In this document: positions 1-7,827 of the stretch, piece by piece | Numbering within the stretch: the first letter of the stretch is position 1 | Layout: every line of letters starts with the position of its first letter | Source of the DNA: Streptomyces sp. 6-11-2 | Lineage (GTDB): Bacteria; Actinomycetota; Actinomycetes; Streptomycetales; Streptomycetaceae | DNA: 64,000 nucleotides | Reading direction: 5' to 3' | Assembly: GCF_006540305.1 (NCBI RefSeq) | Contig: NZ_BJOR01000001.1 | Location: forward strand, 3,286,001-3,350,000 | Position numbers and translations under genes: made by a program | Notes under the pieces: model-generated | What the model was told of the DNA's origin: nothing | What the model saw: only the letters and a program-made list of their open reading frames with translations | Databases searched by the model: none

Positions 1-867
1 CGCTGGTGGGTGCTGCTGCTGTGCGCGGCGGCGACCGCCCTCCAGGCGGGCATCGCCTACGAACTCGCCGGACGCCGGGACCTCGGCATGAGCTTCCTGC
101 CCACCAGGCCGGGACCGGCCCGGGGCCGCCTCGCCACGGCGGGCGCGCTGGCCTGGCGGCTGCAACGCGGCAGCGTGCTGGGCTGGAGCATCGGCTTCTT
201 CGTCGCCGGAGTCGTCTACGGCGGGATGGCGGACGGCGCGGCCCAGCTCGTCGGCGACAACGCCAAGGCGCGGGAGATCTTCCAGCGGATGGGCGGGCAG
301 TCCGGTCTGACGGACGCCTTCCTCGCCGCGATGGCCGGGATGCTCGGCCTGGTCGCCGCGCTCTACGTCGTGGCGTCCGTGCTGCGTCTGAACGGCGAGG
401 AGACGTCCGGCCGCGCCGAGCCGGTGCTGGCGGGCGCGGTGGGCCGGCTGCGCTGGGCCGCCGGGCACCTGCTGATCGCCTTCGGCGGGTCCGCCCTGAT
501 CATGCTCCTGGCCGGGCTGGGCATCGCGGTCGGCCACGGCAAGCAGGTCGGGCCGGTGCTCGGCGCGTGCCTCGTGCAGGTGGCCGGGGTGTGGGTGATC
601 GGCGGCATCACCGTCCTGCTCCACGGCGTCCTGCCGCGGGGGGCCGTGGCCGCGTGGGGCGTGGCCGGAGCGGTCCTGCTGATCGGCTGGATCGGCCCCG
701 CGCTGAACGTCCCCCAGCTCGTGCTGGACCTCTCCCCCTTCGGCCACCTGCCGAAGCTGCCGGGCGGACGAATGGAATGGGGCCCGGTCGCCACCCTGCT
801 CGCCCTCGCCGCGCTCCTGGTGACCGGAGGACTGGCGGGCCTGCGCCACCGCGACATGGGCGGCTGA
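1..867 (+). CDS. ABC exporter permease, C-terminal part (5' end outside window)
   Basis: The open frame runs in from base 1, so the start is missing and about 288 residues remain. Hydrophobic helices alternate with short loops: a paired segment near residues 55-80, another at 100-125, and a cluster of four at 150-285. This is the layout of the large membrane subunits of Streptomyces multidrug/polyketide-antibiotic ABC exporters, whose ATPase is normally encoded just upstream. It would form the membrane channel of a drug or lipid efflux pump. It ends convergently with the P450 gene, 40 bases away. The exact substrate cannot be inferred. Confidence 0.72.
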   Translation, partial: RWWVLLLCAAATALQAGIAYELAGRRDLGMSFLPTRPGPARGRLATAGALAWRLQRGSVLGWSIGFFVAGVVYGGMADGAAQLVGDNAKAREIFQRMGGQSGLTDAFLAAMAGMLGLVAALYVVASVLRLNGEETSGRAEPVLAGAVGRLRWAAGHLLIAFGGSALIMLLAGLGIAVGHGKQVGPVLGACLVQVAGVWVIGGITVLLHGVLPRGAVAAWGVAGAVLLIGWIGPALNVPQLVLDLSPFGHLPKLPGGRMEWGPVATLLALAALLVTGGLAGLRHRDMGG

Positions 868-907
868 CCGGCTCAGTCCGGCTGAACAGGTGAACCGGGC
901 GCCGGTG

Positions 908-2137
908 TCAGCCCACCGCCACGCTCAGCCCGTCCAGCCCGCGGATCACGAAGTTCGGCTTCCGGTTCGGCTCCGCCGCGAGCTTGAGGGTCGGGGCCCG
1001 CTCCAGCAGGGCCGTCATGGAGGCGGCCAGTTCGATGCGGGCCAGGGGGGCGCCGATGCAGTAGTGGATGCCGGCGCTGAAGGAGATGTGGGGGTTGTCC
1101 CGGCGGGTGAGGTCCAGGCGCCCGGGGTCGGTGAACACCGCCGGGTCGTGGTTGGCCGAGCCGAAGAGCATGGCGACCTCCGCGCCCCTCGGGATCGTGG
1201 TGCCCGCTATCTCGATCCCGTCCAGCACCCAGCGCTCGAAGAGCTGGAGCGGGGTGTCGTAGCGCATCAGCTCCTCGATCGCGGACGGGATCAGGGAGTG
1301 GTCCGCGTGCAGGGCCGCCAGCTGCTCCGGGTTGCGGAACAGCGCCCACCAGCCGTTGACCGTGGCGTTCACCGTGGCCTCGTGACCGGCGTTGAGGAGC
1401 AGCACCGCCGTGGAGATCATCTCCTGCTCGGTCAGCCGGTCGCCCTCGTCGTGCGCCGCGATCAGCCCCGAGATCAGGTCCTCGCCCGGCTCCTTGCGGC
1501 GCTCGGCGATCAGCTCCCGCAGACAGTCGGAGAACTCGACCGACGCCCGTACCGCCTTCGCCGCCGTCTCCTCGGACGGGTTCAGCTCGTACATCCCGCA
1601 GATGTCCGCCGACCAGGGCCGCAGCTGCGCCCGGTCCGCCTCGGGGATGCCCAGCATCTCGGCGATCACGGCGACCGGCAGTGGTTCGGCCACGTCCCGC
1701 AGCAGATCGCCGCCGCCCTCCGCCACCAGCTCGGCGACCAACTCGTTCGCCAGGTCGTGCACGTACGGCTTGAGCCGCTCCACCGTGCGCGGCGTGAACG
1801 CCTTCGACACCAGGCGCCGGATCCGGGTGTGGTCCGGCGGCTCCAGGTCGAGCATCCCGTGGTCGTTGAGGACGTGGAACGGCTCGTGCTCCGGCTGGGG
1901 CGGCGTACGGCCGAACTCCTCGTGCGTGAAGCGGTGCTGGTACGTCCGGCCCAGCCGCCGGTCCCGCAGCAGCGCCGAGACGTCCGCGTGGTGCGGCACC
2001 AGCCACTGGTCGGTCGGCTCGTAGTGGAGCACGCGGCCCCGCGCGCGCAGCTCGGCGTAGGCCGGGTAGGGGTCGGCGAGGAACGCCGGGTCCCACGGGT
2101 CGAAGGCGAGGCCGGAAGGACCAGAAAGAGCGGACAT
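908..2137 (-). CDS. Cytochrome P450 (CYP107-like)
   Basis: Soluble haem monooxygenase of 409 residues, a normal bacterial P450 length. The I-helix oxygen-activation motif AGHEAT, the K-helix EELMR (ExxR) and the haem loop FSAGIHYCIG with the thiolate Cys at about residue 360 are all intact, so it should be active. It needs a ferredoxin and reductase, which are not encoded nearby. Its position matches CYP107U1 of S. coelicolor, reported to affect sporulation and antibiotic production; that is my recollection, and orthology is inferred from position and motifs. The ATG has no Shine-Dalgarno but sits 6 bases after a TAACGT -10, so the message is probably leaderless. Confidence 0.93.
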   Translation of the reverse strand: MSALSGPSGLAFDPWDPAFLADPYPAYAELRARGRVLHYEPTDQWLVPHHADVSALLRDRRLGRTYQHRFTHEEFGRTPPQPEHEPFHVLNDHGMLDLEPPDHTRIRRLVSKAFTPRTVERLKPYVHDLANELVAELVAEGGGDLLRDVAEPLPVAVIAEMLGIPEADRAQLRPWSADICGMYELNPSEETAAKAVRASVEFSDCLRELIAERRKEPGEDLISGLIAAHDEGDRLTEQEMISTAVLLLNAGHEATVNATVNGWWALFRNPEQLAALHADHSLIPSAIEELMRYDTPLQLFERWVLDGIEIAGTTIPRGAEVAMLFGSANHDPAVFTDPGRLDLTRRDNPHISFSAGIHYCIGAPLARIELAASMTALLERAPTLKLAAEPNRKPNFVIRGLDGLSVAVG

Positions 2138-2143
2138 GCCCGG

Positions 2144-2149
2144 ACGTTA
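2144..2149 (-). promoter_or_regulatory. Leaderless -10 element of the P450 gene
   Basis: TAACGT (TANNNT) lies 6 bases before the ATG. With no ribosome-binding site present, transcription would begin at or next to the start codon. Confidence 0.5.
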
Positions 2150-2223
2150 GCCCGGCCACCCCTGATCCGACCAGGGGTGTCGCCGACCTCGCGCGGCTCG
2201 GCCCGGGGACCGCCCGGGGCGGC

Positions 2224-2898
2224 TCACCCCGGCGTGACCAGCCGCGCCTCGTAGGCGAACACCGCCGCCTGGGTGCGGTCCCGCAGGCCCAGCTTGACCA
2301 GGATGCGGCTCACATGGGTCTTGACGGTCGACTCGGCGACCACCAGCCGCTCGGCGATCTCCACGTTCGACAGGCCCTGCGCGATCAGCACCAGCACCTC
2401 CGTCTCCCGCTCGGTCAGCTCCCCGTACGCCGCCTGCGCGGTGGCCGCCAGCCGCGGGGGCTCGGTCAGCTTGGAGAACTCCGTGATCAGCCGTCTGGTG
2501 ACCGAGGGGGCGAGCAGCGCCTCGCCCGCCGCGACCACCCGCACCCCGTCGGCGAGCTGCCGCGCCGAGGCGTCCTTGAGCAGGAACCCGGAGGCCCCGG
2601 CCCGCAGCGCCTGGTACACGTACTCGTCCAGGTCGAACGTGGTCAGCACCAGCACCTTCGCCGTGCCGTCCGCGGCGACGATCTCCCGGGTCGCCTCCAT
2701 GCCGTTCAGCTCCGGCATGCGGATGTCCATCAATACGACGTCCGGGGCCAGTTCGCGTACCCGCTCCACCGCGTCGCGGCCGTTGACGGCCTCGCCGACG
2801 ACCTCGATGTCCGGCATCGCGTTCAGCAGGACCGAGAAGCCCTCGCGCACCATCATCTGGTCGTCCGCGACCAGCACCCGGATCGTGCCCGTCCTCAT
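2224..2898 (-). CDS. NarL/LuxR-type response regulator
   Basis: DNA-binding response regulator of 224 residues. The receiver domain (about 5-120) has the acidic pair Asp12-Asp13, phospho-acceptor Asp58 in VLMDIRMPEL and the LLKDA lysine loop. The C-terminal LuxR helix-turn-helix starts LTERETEVLVLIAQGLSN at about 160. Its start overlaps the stop of the upstream histidine kinase gene by 4 bases, so the two are translationally coupled partners. It is closely similar to the regulator at 4365-5039. A natural target is the 18-bp site upstream of the kinase gene, which would make the operon autoregulated; that is inference. Confidence 0.93.
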   Translation of the reverse strand: MRTGTIRVLVADDQMMVREGFSVLLNAMPDIEVVGEAVNGRDAVERVRELAPDVVLMDIRMPELNGMEATREIVAADGTAKVLVLTTFDLDEYVYQALRAGASGFLLKDASARQLADGVRVVAAGEALLAPSVTRRLITEFSKLTEPPRLAATAQAAYGELTERETEVLVLIAQGLSNVEIAERLVVAESTVKTHVSRILVKLGLRDRTQAAVFAYEARLVTPG

Positions 2899-4262
2899 GC
2901 GCCGCCCTCGTCGTCGTCCGCCGGCTCGACCACCGTGACGACCGGCAGGAACACCGCCACCTCGTACCCGCCGTCGCCGGCCGGGCCCGCCGTCATCTCG
3001 CCGCCGAGCATCGACACCCGCTCCCGCATGCCGGTGATGCCGTGTCCGGATCCGGGCGAGGGCTTGAGCAGGGACGGATTGGGCGGCGGGCTGTTGACTA
3101 TACGAAGGGCCAACCCGCCGAGGACGTAGCCGATCTCGACGCGGGCGCTCGCGCCGGGCGCGTGCCGCAGGGTGTTGCTCAGGGCCTCCTGGACGATCCG
3201 GTACGCCGACAGCTCGACGCCCTGCGGGAGTTCACGCACCGCGCCCATCGTGGTCCTGTCCACCGCCAGACCGGCCTCCCGCACGTTCGCCAGCAGGGTG
3301 CCGAGGTCGGCGAGGGTGGGCTGCGGGGCGTCGGGGGCCTCGTAGTCCTCCGCGCGGACGACACCGAGGACGCGGCGCAGCTCGGTGAGGGCCGCCACCG
3401 CGTTCTCCCGGATGGTGGCGAAGGCCTTCTCCAGCTCCGGCGGCGGGTTCTGCACCCGGTAGGGGGCGGCCTCGGCCTGGATGGCGACGACCGACATGTG
3501 GTGGGCCACGACGTCGTGCAGCTCGCGGGCGATCGTGGTGCGCTCCTCCAGCAGGGTGCGGCGGGAACGCTCGTGCGCGGTCACCGACTGCTGGGCAGTC
3601 ACCTCCTCCTCGGCGTCCTTGCGTATGTGCCAGACGGTGACCGCGAGGAGGGCGAGCGCGGAGAGGACCAGCAGGGGCGCCGAGTTGTTGCCGTAGACGT
3701 AGCCGAACAGCGCGTTGGCGAACACTGCGTAGAAAGCGGTGGCCGCCCACATCCACGCCGCCGTACGCGGCCGGGTGCGTATCGCCACCACCGTGAGCAC
3801 CGTCAGGTGCGCGATGTAGCTGCCGGGCTGCCACGGCCAGGTCGTGTAGCTGCCGACGAGCCACGCCGAGATCATGGCCGCCATCAGGGAGACCCAGAAC
3901 GCTCCGACCGGGCGGGTCAGGGTGAGCAGCACCGGGGCGAGGGACAGCAGGCCCACCACTGGGGCCGCCCCACTGCCCGAGCCGCTCGCCCAGCCGACGA
4001 ACAGCGCCAGCAGGCCGGCCCCCGCCACCATGGCGTGCGGCCTCCAGGCCGCGTAGGGGCGGAGGCGGCCTGGCAGCCGCCGGGACAGCGGGCCGTCGAC
4101 ACCCACGGGCCGCAGCGGACGGTAGGCGAAGGCGTCGTGGAACAGCCCCTCCCGCAGCCCGTGCAGAGCTTTCGCGGCGAGCTTGTACTCCGGGCTGCGC
4201 GGCTTGTACGGGCTGAAGGCGCCGTCCGGCGTCGTCTGCTGCGTCTGCTGCGTATCGGTCAC
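2895..4262 (-). CDS. DesK/NarX-type sensor histidine kinase
   Basis: Membrane sensor kinase of 455 residues, first gene of a two-gene operon. Several N-terminal transmembrane helices (about 70-215) are followed by a coiled linker, a HisKA_3 dimerisation domain with the phospho-accepting His in IARELHDVVAHH, and a HATPase domain with the N box SAYRIVQEALSN and G box GHGITGMRER. I chose GTG 4262 because TACCGT lies exactly 7 bases upstream, giving a leaderless start. The frame stays open back to a TTG at 4334, but that TTG lies inside the conserved 18-bp operator. The signal sensed is unknown; short extracytoplasmic loops suggest membrane or envelope sensing. Confidence 0.9.
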   Translation of the reverse strand: MTDTQQTQQTTPDGAFSPYKPRSPEYKLAAKALHGLREGLFHDAFAYRPLRPVGVDGPLSRRLPGRLRPYAAWRPHAMVAGAGLLALFVGWASGSGSGAAPVVGLLSLAPVLLTLTRPVGAFWVSLMAAMISAWLVGSYTTWPWQPGSYIAHLTVLTVVAIRTRPRTAAWMWAATAFYAVFANALFGYVYGNNSAPLLVLSALALLAVTVWHIRKDAEEEVTAQQSVTAHERSRRTLLEERTTIARELHDVVAHHMSVVAIQAEAAPYRVQNPPPELEKAFATIRENAVAALTELRRVLGVVRAEDYEAPDAPQPTLADLGTLLANVREAGLAVDRTTMGAVRELPQGVELSAYRIVQEALSNTLRHAPGASARVEIGYVLGGLALRIVNSPPPNPSLLKPSPGSGHGITGMRERVSMLGGEMTAGPAGDGGYEVAVFLPVVTVVEPADDDEGGA

Positions 4263-4269
4263 GCTGAAA

Positions 4270-4275
4270 ACGGTA
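4270..4275 (-). promoter_or_regulatory. Leaderless -10 element of the first two-component operon
   Basis: TACCGT is followed by 7 bases and then the GTG start of the kinase gene. The conserved 18-bp element lies about 55 bases further upstream. Confidence 0.5.
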
Positions 4276-4328
4276 GGCGCAGGCGGCGGTCGCGGTCGTC
4301 CCCTGTGAGAAGGGTCCTTCGCGGTCCG

Positions 4329-4346
4329 TCTCAAGTACTACGGGTA
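4329..4346. promoter_or_regulatory. 18-bp operator-like element, copy 1
   Basis: TCTCAAGTACTACGGGTA is repeated exactly at 9241-9258. This copy lies 67 bases upstream of the first kinase gene; the other precedes the second two-component operon in the same orientation. Flanking bases differ at both ends, so the identity is not part of a longer duplication. Likely a shared binding site for one or both response regulators. Confidence 0.65.
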
Positions 4347-4364
4347 TCGCCCTGCTGCCCGCGT

Positions 4365-5039
4365 TCAGTACCCGGAGGGGCGGACCAGTCCCGACTCGTA
4401 GGCGAACACCGCCGCCTGAGTGCGGTCCCTGAGGCCCAGTTTCACCAGGATGCGGCCCACGTGGGTCTTCACGGTCTGCTCGGCGACGACGAGATGCCCG
4501 GCGATCTCCGCGTTGGACAGGCCCTGCGCGATCAGGGCGAGCACTTCCGTCTCGCGTTCGGTCAGTACGCCGATCCGCGACTTCAGCGGCGCGCGCGGTG
4601 TGTCCTTCAGCCGGGAGAACTCCGCGATCAGCCGGCGCGTGATCCCCGGTGCCAGCAGCGCGTCGCCGGCCGCGACCACCCGGACCGCCTCGGCGAGTTG
4701 GTCCGCAGACGCGTCCTTGAGCAGGAAGCCGGACGCGCCGGCGCGCAGCGCCTCGTACACGTACTCGTCCAGGTCGAAGGTGGTGAGCACCAGGACCTTC
4801 ATGTCCGGGGTGGCGGTCGTGATGCGGCGGGTGGCCTCGATGCCGCCGAGCTCGGGCATGCGGATGTCCATCAGGACGACGTCCGGGGAGACTTCGGCGG
4901 CCCTGGCGATGGCGTCCAGGCCGTCCACCGCCTGGCCCACCACCTCGATGTCCGGCTGGGTGTTGAGCAGCACGGTGAAACCCTGACGGACCATCTGCTG
5001 GTCGTCGGCGATGAGTACGCGGATGCTGCCGCTCGTCAT
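4365..5039 (-). CDS. NarL/LuxR-type response regulator (second system)
   Basis: Response regulator of 224 residues, colinear with and very similar to the one at 2224-2898. It has acidic residues Asp12-Asp13, phospho-acceptor Asp58 in VLMDIRMPEL, and a C-terminal LuxR helix-turn-helix beginning LTERETEVLALIAQGLSN. It is the last gene of a four-gene minus-strand operon (hydrolase, acyltransferase, kinase, regulator) and overlaps the kinase stop by 4 bases. The similarity of the two regulators and of their upstream operators suggests a recent duplication with possible cross-regulation. Confidence 0.93.
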   Translation of the reverse strand: MTSGSIRVLIADDQQMVRQGFTVLLNTQPDIEVVGQAVDGLDAIARAAEVSPDVVLMDIRMPELGGIEATRRITTATPDMKVLVLTTFDLDEYVYEALRAGASGFLLKDASADQLAEAVRVVAAGDALLAPGITRRLIAEFSRLKDTPRAPLKSRIGVLTERETEVLALIAQGLSNAEIAGHLVVAEQTVKTHVGRILVKLGLRDRTQAAVFAYESGLVRPSGY

Positions 5040-6613
5040 GGAGCGTCTTCTCCTGTCGGGGACGGTGAGCCGGGAGCGGGCGCGGCGTCGGTGCCGCCGT
5101 CGGAGCCGGGGCCGGCGTCGGCGCCGGAGCCGGAGCCGGAGCCGGGATCGGGATCGGGATCGGGGCCGGGATCGGGGTCGGGGTCGGAGCCGGGGCCGGG
5201 ATCGGGGCCGGTGTCGGCGGGCGCGCCGGGCGGTTCGACGTGGACGACGAGGGTGTCGGCCGGGTCGGTGTAGATGACGGGCAGGCGGGGTGGGCCGATC
5301 CCGGTCACGGGCGCGATGCCGTCACGGGGGAGGAAGGCCGAGACCGCGAAGCCGCCGTGCAGTGTCCTGACCGCCGTGACGTGCCCGCCCAGCATGGTCG
5401 CCCGCTCGCGCATGCCGAGCAGGCCGTGCCCGGCGCCCGGGGAGGGCTGGACGGGCTGTCGGGGGCGGGAGTTGACCACGCCCAGGAACAGGCCGTCGGG
5501 AACGTGCGTGACTTCCACGCGGACCGTCGACCCCGGGGCGTGCCGCAGGGCGTTGCTCAGGGCCTCCTGGACGATGCGGTACGCCGACAACTCCACGGCC
5601 GGCGGATACGGCCGGCGCTCGCGCCGCGGGTCCTCGGTGTCCATGGTGACCGTCAGACCGGCGGCGCGGGTGTTCTCGACGAGGGCGCCGAGGCGGTCGA
5701 GGGTGGGCTGCGGGGCGTCCGGGGCGGCCCTGGTGCCGGGTTCACCGAGGCCGTACGGGTCCTCTGGGTTCTCCGAACGCAGCACGCCGAGCACCCGGCG
5801 CAGTTCGGCGAGCGCCTCCAGCGCGTTCTGCCGGATGCCGTCGAGGTTCTCCTTCAGTTCCGGCGAGGGGTTCCGCGTGAGGTGCGGTGCCACCTGCGCC
5901 TGGATGGAGATCACCGACATGTGGTGGGCGACCACGTCGTGCAGCTCACGGGCGATGCGGCTGCGCTCCTCCAGAAGCGTGCGGCGGGCCCGCTCCTCCG
6001 CGGTGAGCGTGGTCTGCTGCACCAGTTCCGCACGGGCCTCGCGGCGGCCGCGCAGGGCCGTGCCCAGCACCACCACCACCGCGAACAGCACCATCGCGAG
6101 AACACCGGTGGGCTGGTAGTACGCCGCGCCCCACGCGCCCTGGAGGACATAGGTGAGCAGCGCGGTCAGGGCCAGCGCCTCCGCGGCGACGCGGGTGCGC
6201 ACCCGCAGGGCGAGCAGCAGCAGGACGAACAGGTGGGCGATGATCCCGGACGCCGTCCAGGGCCAGGTGAAGTCGTTCACCTCGCGGGCGAGCAGCGGGC
6301 CGCGCAGCGCCACCGCCCCCAGCACCGTGGCCGCCGTCGACAGCCACCACGCCGGGACGGGCCGCCACAGGGCGAGCGCCACCGCACCGGCCTGTCCGAG
6401 CGCGATGAGGAAGGCGTACCCGGAGGCCAGTCCCGCGTCCCCCTGGAGTTGGGCCGCTGCGCCCAGCAGCACCGCGAACGCGACCAGCCATACGATCCCG
6501 TGCGGCAGCCAGCGCAGCCAGACGGACGGGGGCAGCGGATCCAGCCGCGCGGTCCACAGGTCGTCGCGCAGCACCCGCAGTCCATGCCTGACGCGGCTTT
6601 GCCATCGCATCAC
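5036..6613 (-). CDS. DesK/NarX-type sensor kinase with Asp/Gly/Pro repeat tail
   Basis: Membrane histidine kinase of 525 residues. Five or six transmembrane helices (about 30-190) precede the HisKA_3 motif IARELHDVVAHH, N box SAYRIVQEALSN and G box GHGLLGMRER. Compared with its paralogue it carries about 100 extra C-terminal residues, dominated by alternating Asp-Pro, Gly-Pro and Gly-Ser pairs encoded by a hexanucleotide repeat; the tail is probably disordered and length-variable. It starts 4 bases inside the upstream acyltransferase gene. The shared operon with a membrane acyltransferase and a secreted hydrolase suggests a cell-envelope response. Confidence 0.92.
   Translation of the reverse strand: MMRWQSRVRHGLRVLRDDLWTARLDPLPPSVWLRWLPHGIVWLVAFAVLLGAAAQLQGDAGLASGYAFLIALGQAGAVALALWRPVPAWWLSTAATVLGAVALRGPLLAREVNDFTWPWTASGIIAHLFVLLLLALRVRTRVAAEALALTALLTYVLQGAWGAAYYQPTGVLAMVLFAVVVVLGTALRGRREARAELVQQTTLTAEERARRTLLEERSRIARELHDVVAHHMSVISIQAQVAPHLTRNPSPELKENLDGIRQNALEALAELRRVLGVLRSENPEDPYGLGEPGTRAAPDAPQPTLDRLGALVENTRAAGLTVTMDTEDPRRERRPYPPAVELSAYRIVQEALSNALRHAPGSTVRVEVTHVPDGLFLGVVNSRPRQPVQPSPGAGHGLLGMRERATMLGGHVTAVRTLHGGFAVSAFLPRDGIAPVTGIGPPRLPVIYTDPADTLVVHVEPPGAPADTGPDPGPGSDPDPDPGPDPDPDPGSGSGSGADAGPGSDGGTDAAPAPGSPSPTGEDAP
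5098..5215. repeat. Hexanucleotide microsatellite in kinase 3' end
   Basis: Alternating GGAGCC, GGGATC and GGGGCC-type hexamers stay in frame and encode the Asp/Gly/Ser/Pro tail of the second kinase. Such arrays change length readily by slippage without breaking the frame. Confidence 0.8.
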
Positions 6614-7827
6614 GCGCCCACTTTAGGGTCTGGCGTGTGGGCCGCCCCGGGGCGATGGGACCGGACCACCCGGGAACGGCGCCGGCCACCGCCCTGCTCA
6701 CAGGTGCGGAAAGCGGCCCAGCAGACGGTCAGGGCGAGAGCGAAGACCGGGAGCCAGGCCAGCCGGGCCGCCACCCAGCCGAGGTCGTCGGGGGGCGTGT
6801 GCAGACCCGGGACGCGGCCGGCGAACAGGCCCATGGCGGTGGTCGCCATCAGGGCCGTCTGATGCCAGAGGAAGATTGTCATCGCGGAGAGGTTGACCAG
6901 CGCCACCGCCGCCCAGGCGAGCGGGCGGCACATCGCGCGGCGCAGCCGCTCGCGCAGGAGCAGGGCCAGGCCGCACTGGGCCAGGCCGAAGGTGACGGCC
7001 GCCAGGGTCGGCGGGTTGAGGTTGGAGACCGCGGCCCCCGGGATGCCGACCATCGACGCCGGGTAGCCCGCCCAGGCGACGAGGGCCGCGGTCGCCGTCG
7101 CGCCGCAGGTCAGCAGGATCCAGCCCGCGCGGCGGCGGTCCAGCTCACCGCGGGTCCACGCCGCGCCCAGGGTGTACGGCACGAGCCAGCCTGCCGGCAG
7201 GTTCAGCCAGCCGAGCCAGGAGGGGGCGCCGAGGCCGAAGCGAAGGAGGTCCACGTGCAAAACGACGGCCAGGGGCCACAGGGGACTGAGCCGGGTGAGC
7301 AGGGGGGTCGCCGCCGTCAGCAGGGCGAAGACCAGGAGGAACCACAAGGGGGACAGAGCCAGCTTCACGAGGGTGCGGACCGTGTCGGGGTCCGCACCGG
7401 TCAGGAGGAGGGCGGCGGCGGTGACCGTCCAGAGGGCCAGTACGGCCGCGACCGGCCTGAACAGCCGGGACAGGCGGGCGCGGAGCCACCGCGGGTAGCT
7501 GGTCCCGCGGGCGCGGGCCGAAAGGTGGCCGCGGGTGGCGACGTGCCCGCCGACGAGGAAGAACACGGCGAGGGTCTGGAACACCCAGGAGATCGGGGCC
7601 AGGGCGGGCAGGTAGTGGAGGGGGCTCGCGGTGCGCAGGGTGGGGTGGGACTGGGTGCGGGTGTCCGCGACCAGGGCCGTGACCAGCCAGTGCCCCAGGA
7701 CCACGCCGAGGATGGCGACGGCGCGCAGGGCGTCCACCGCCCGGTCCCGGTGCGGTGGGGTCTGGATGTGAAGGCGGTCGGCGGAGGCTCGTACGCGGGT
7801 GAGTACCGGTGTGAGGCGGTCAGTCAC
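6610..7827 (-). CDS. Membrane acyltransferase (acyltransferase family 3)
   Basis: Integral membrane protein of 405 residues with about ten hydrophobic helices. The opening RDRAVDALRAVAILGVVLGHW carries the conserved Arg and His of acyltransferase family 3 (OafA/nodX type), and FFLVGGHVA is the usual second motif. Such proteins move acyl groups from a cytoplasmic donor onto sugars, lipids or antibiotics outside the membrane. It overlaps the hydrolase gene upstream by 8 bases and the kinase gene downstream by 4, so all belong to one transcript. The acceptor is unknown; a wall or surface glycan is the likeliest guess. Confidence 0.88.
   Translation of the reverse strand: MTDRLTPVLTRVRASADRLHIQTPPHRDRAVDALRAVAILGVVLGHWLVTALVADTRTQSHPTLRTASPLHYLPALAPISWVFQTLAVFFLVGGHVATRGHLSARARGTSYPRWLRARLSRLFRPVAAVLALWTVTAAALLLTGADPDTVRTLVKLALSPLWFLLVFALLTAATPLLTRLSPLWPLAVVLHVDLLRFGLGAPSWLGWLNLPAGWLVPYTLGAAWTRGELDRRRAGWILLTCGATATAALVAWAGYPASMVGIPGAAVSNLNPPTLAAVTFGLAQCGLALLLRERLRRAMCRPLAWAAVALVNLSAMTIFLWHQTALMATTAMGLFAGRVPGLHTPPDDLGWVAARLAWLPVFALALTVCWAAFRTCEQGGGRRRSRVVRSHRPGAAHTPDPKVGA

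Noticed and set aside
3042..5273. 743-residue open frame on the plus strand
   Set aside because: Antisense to the two-component genes; composition is that of a high-GC shadow frame and it has no domain features.
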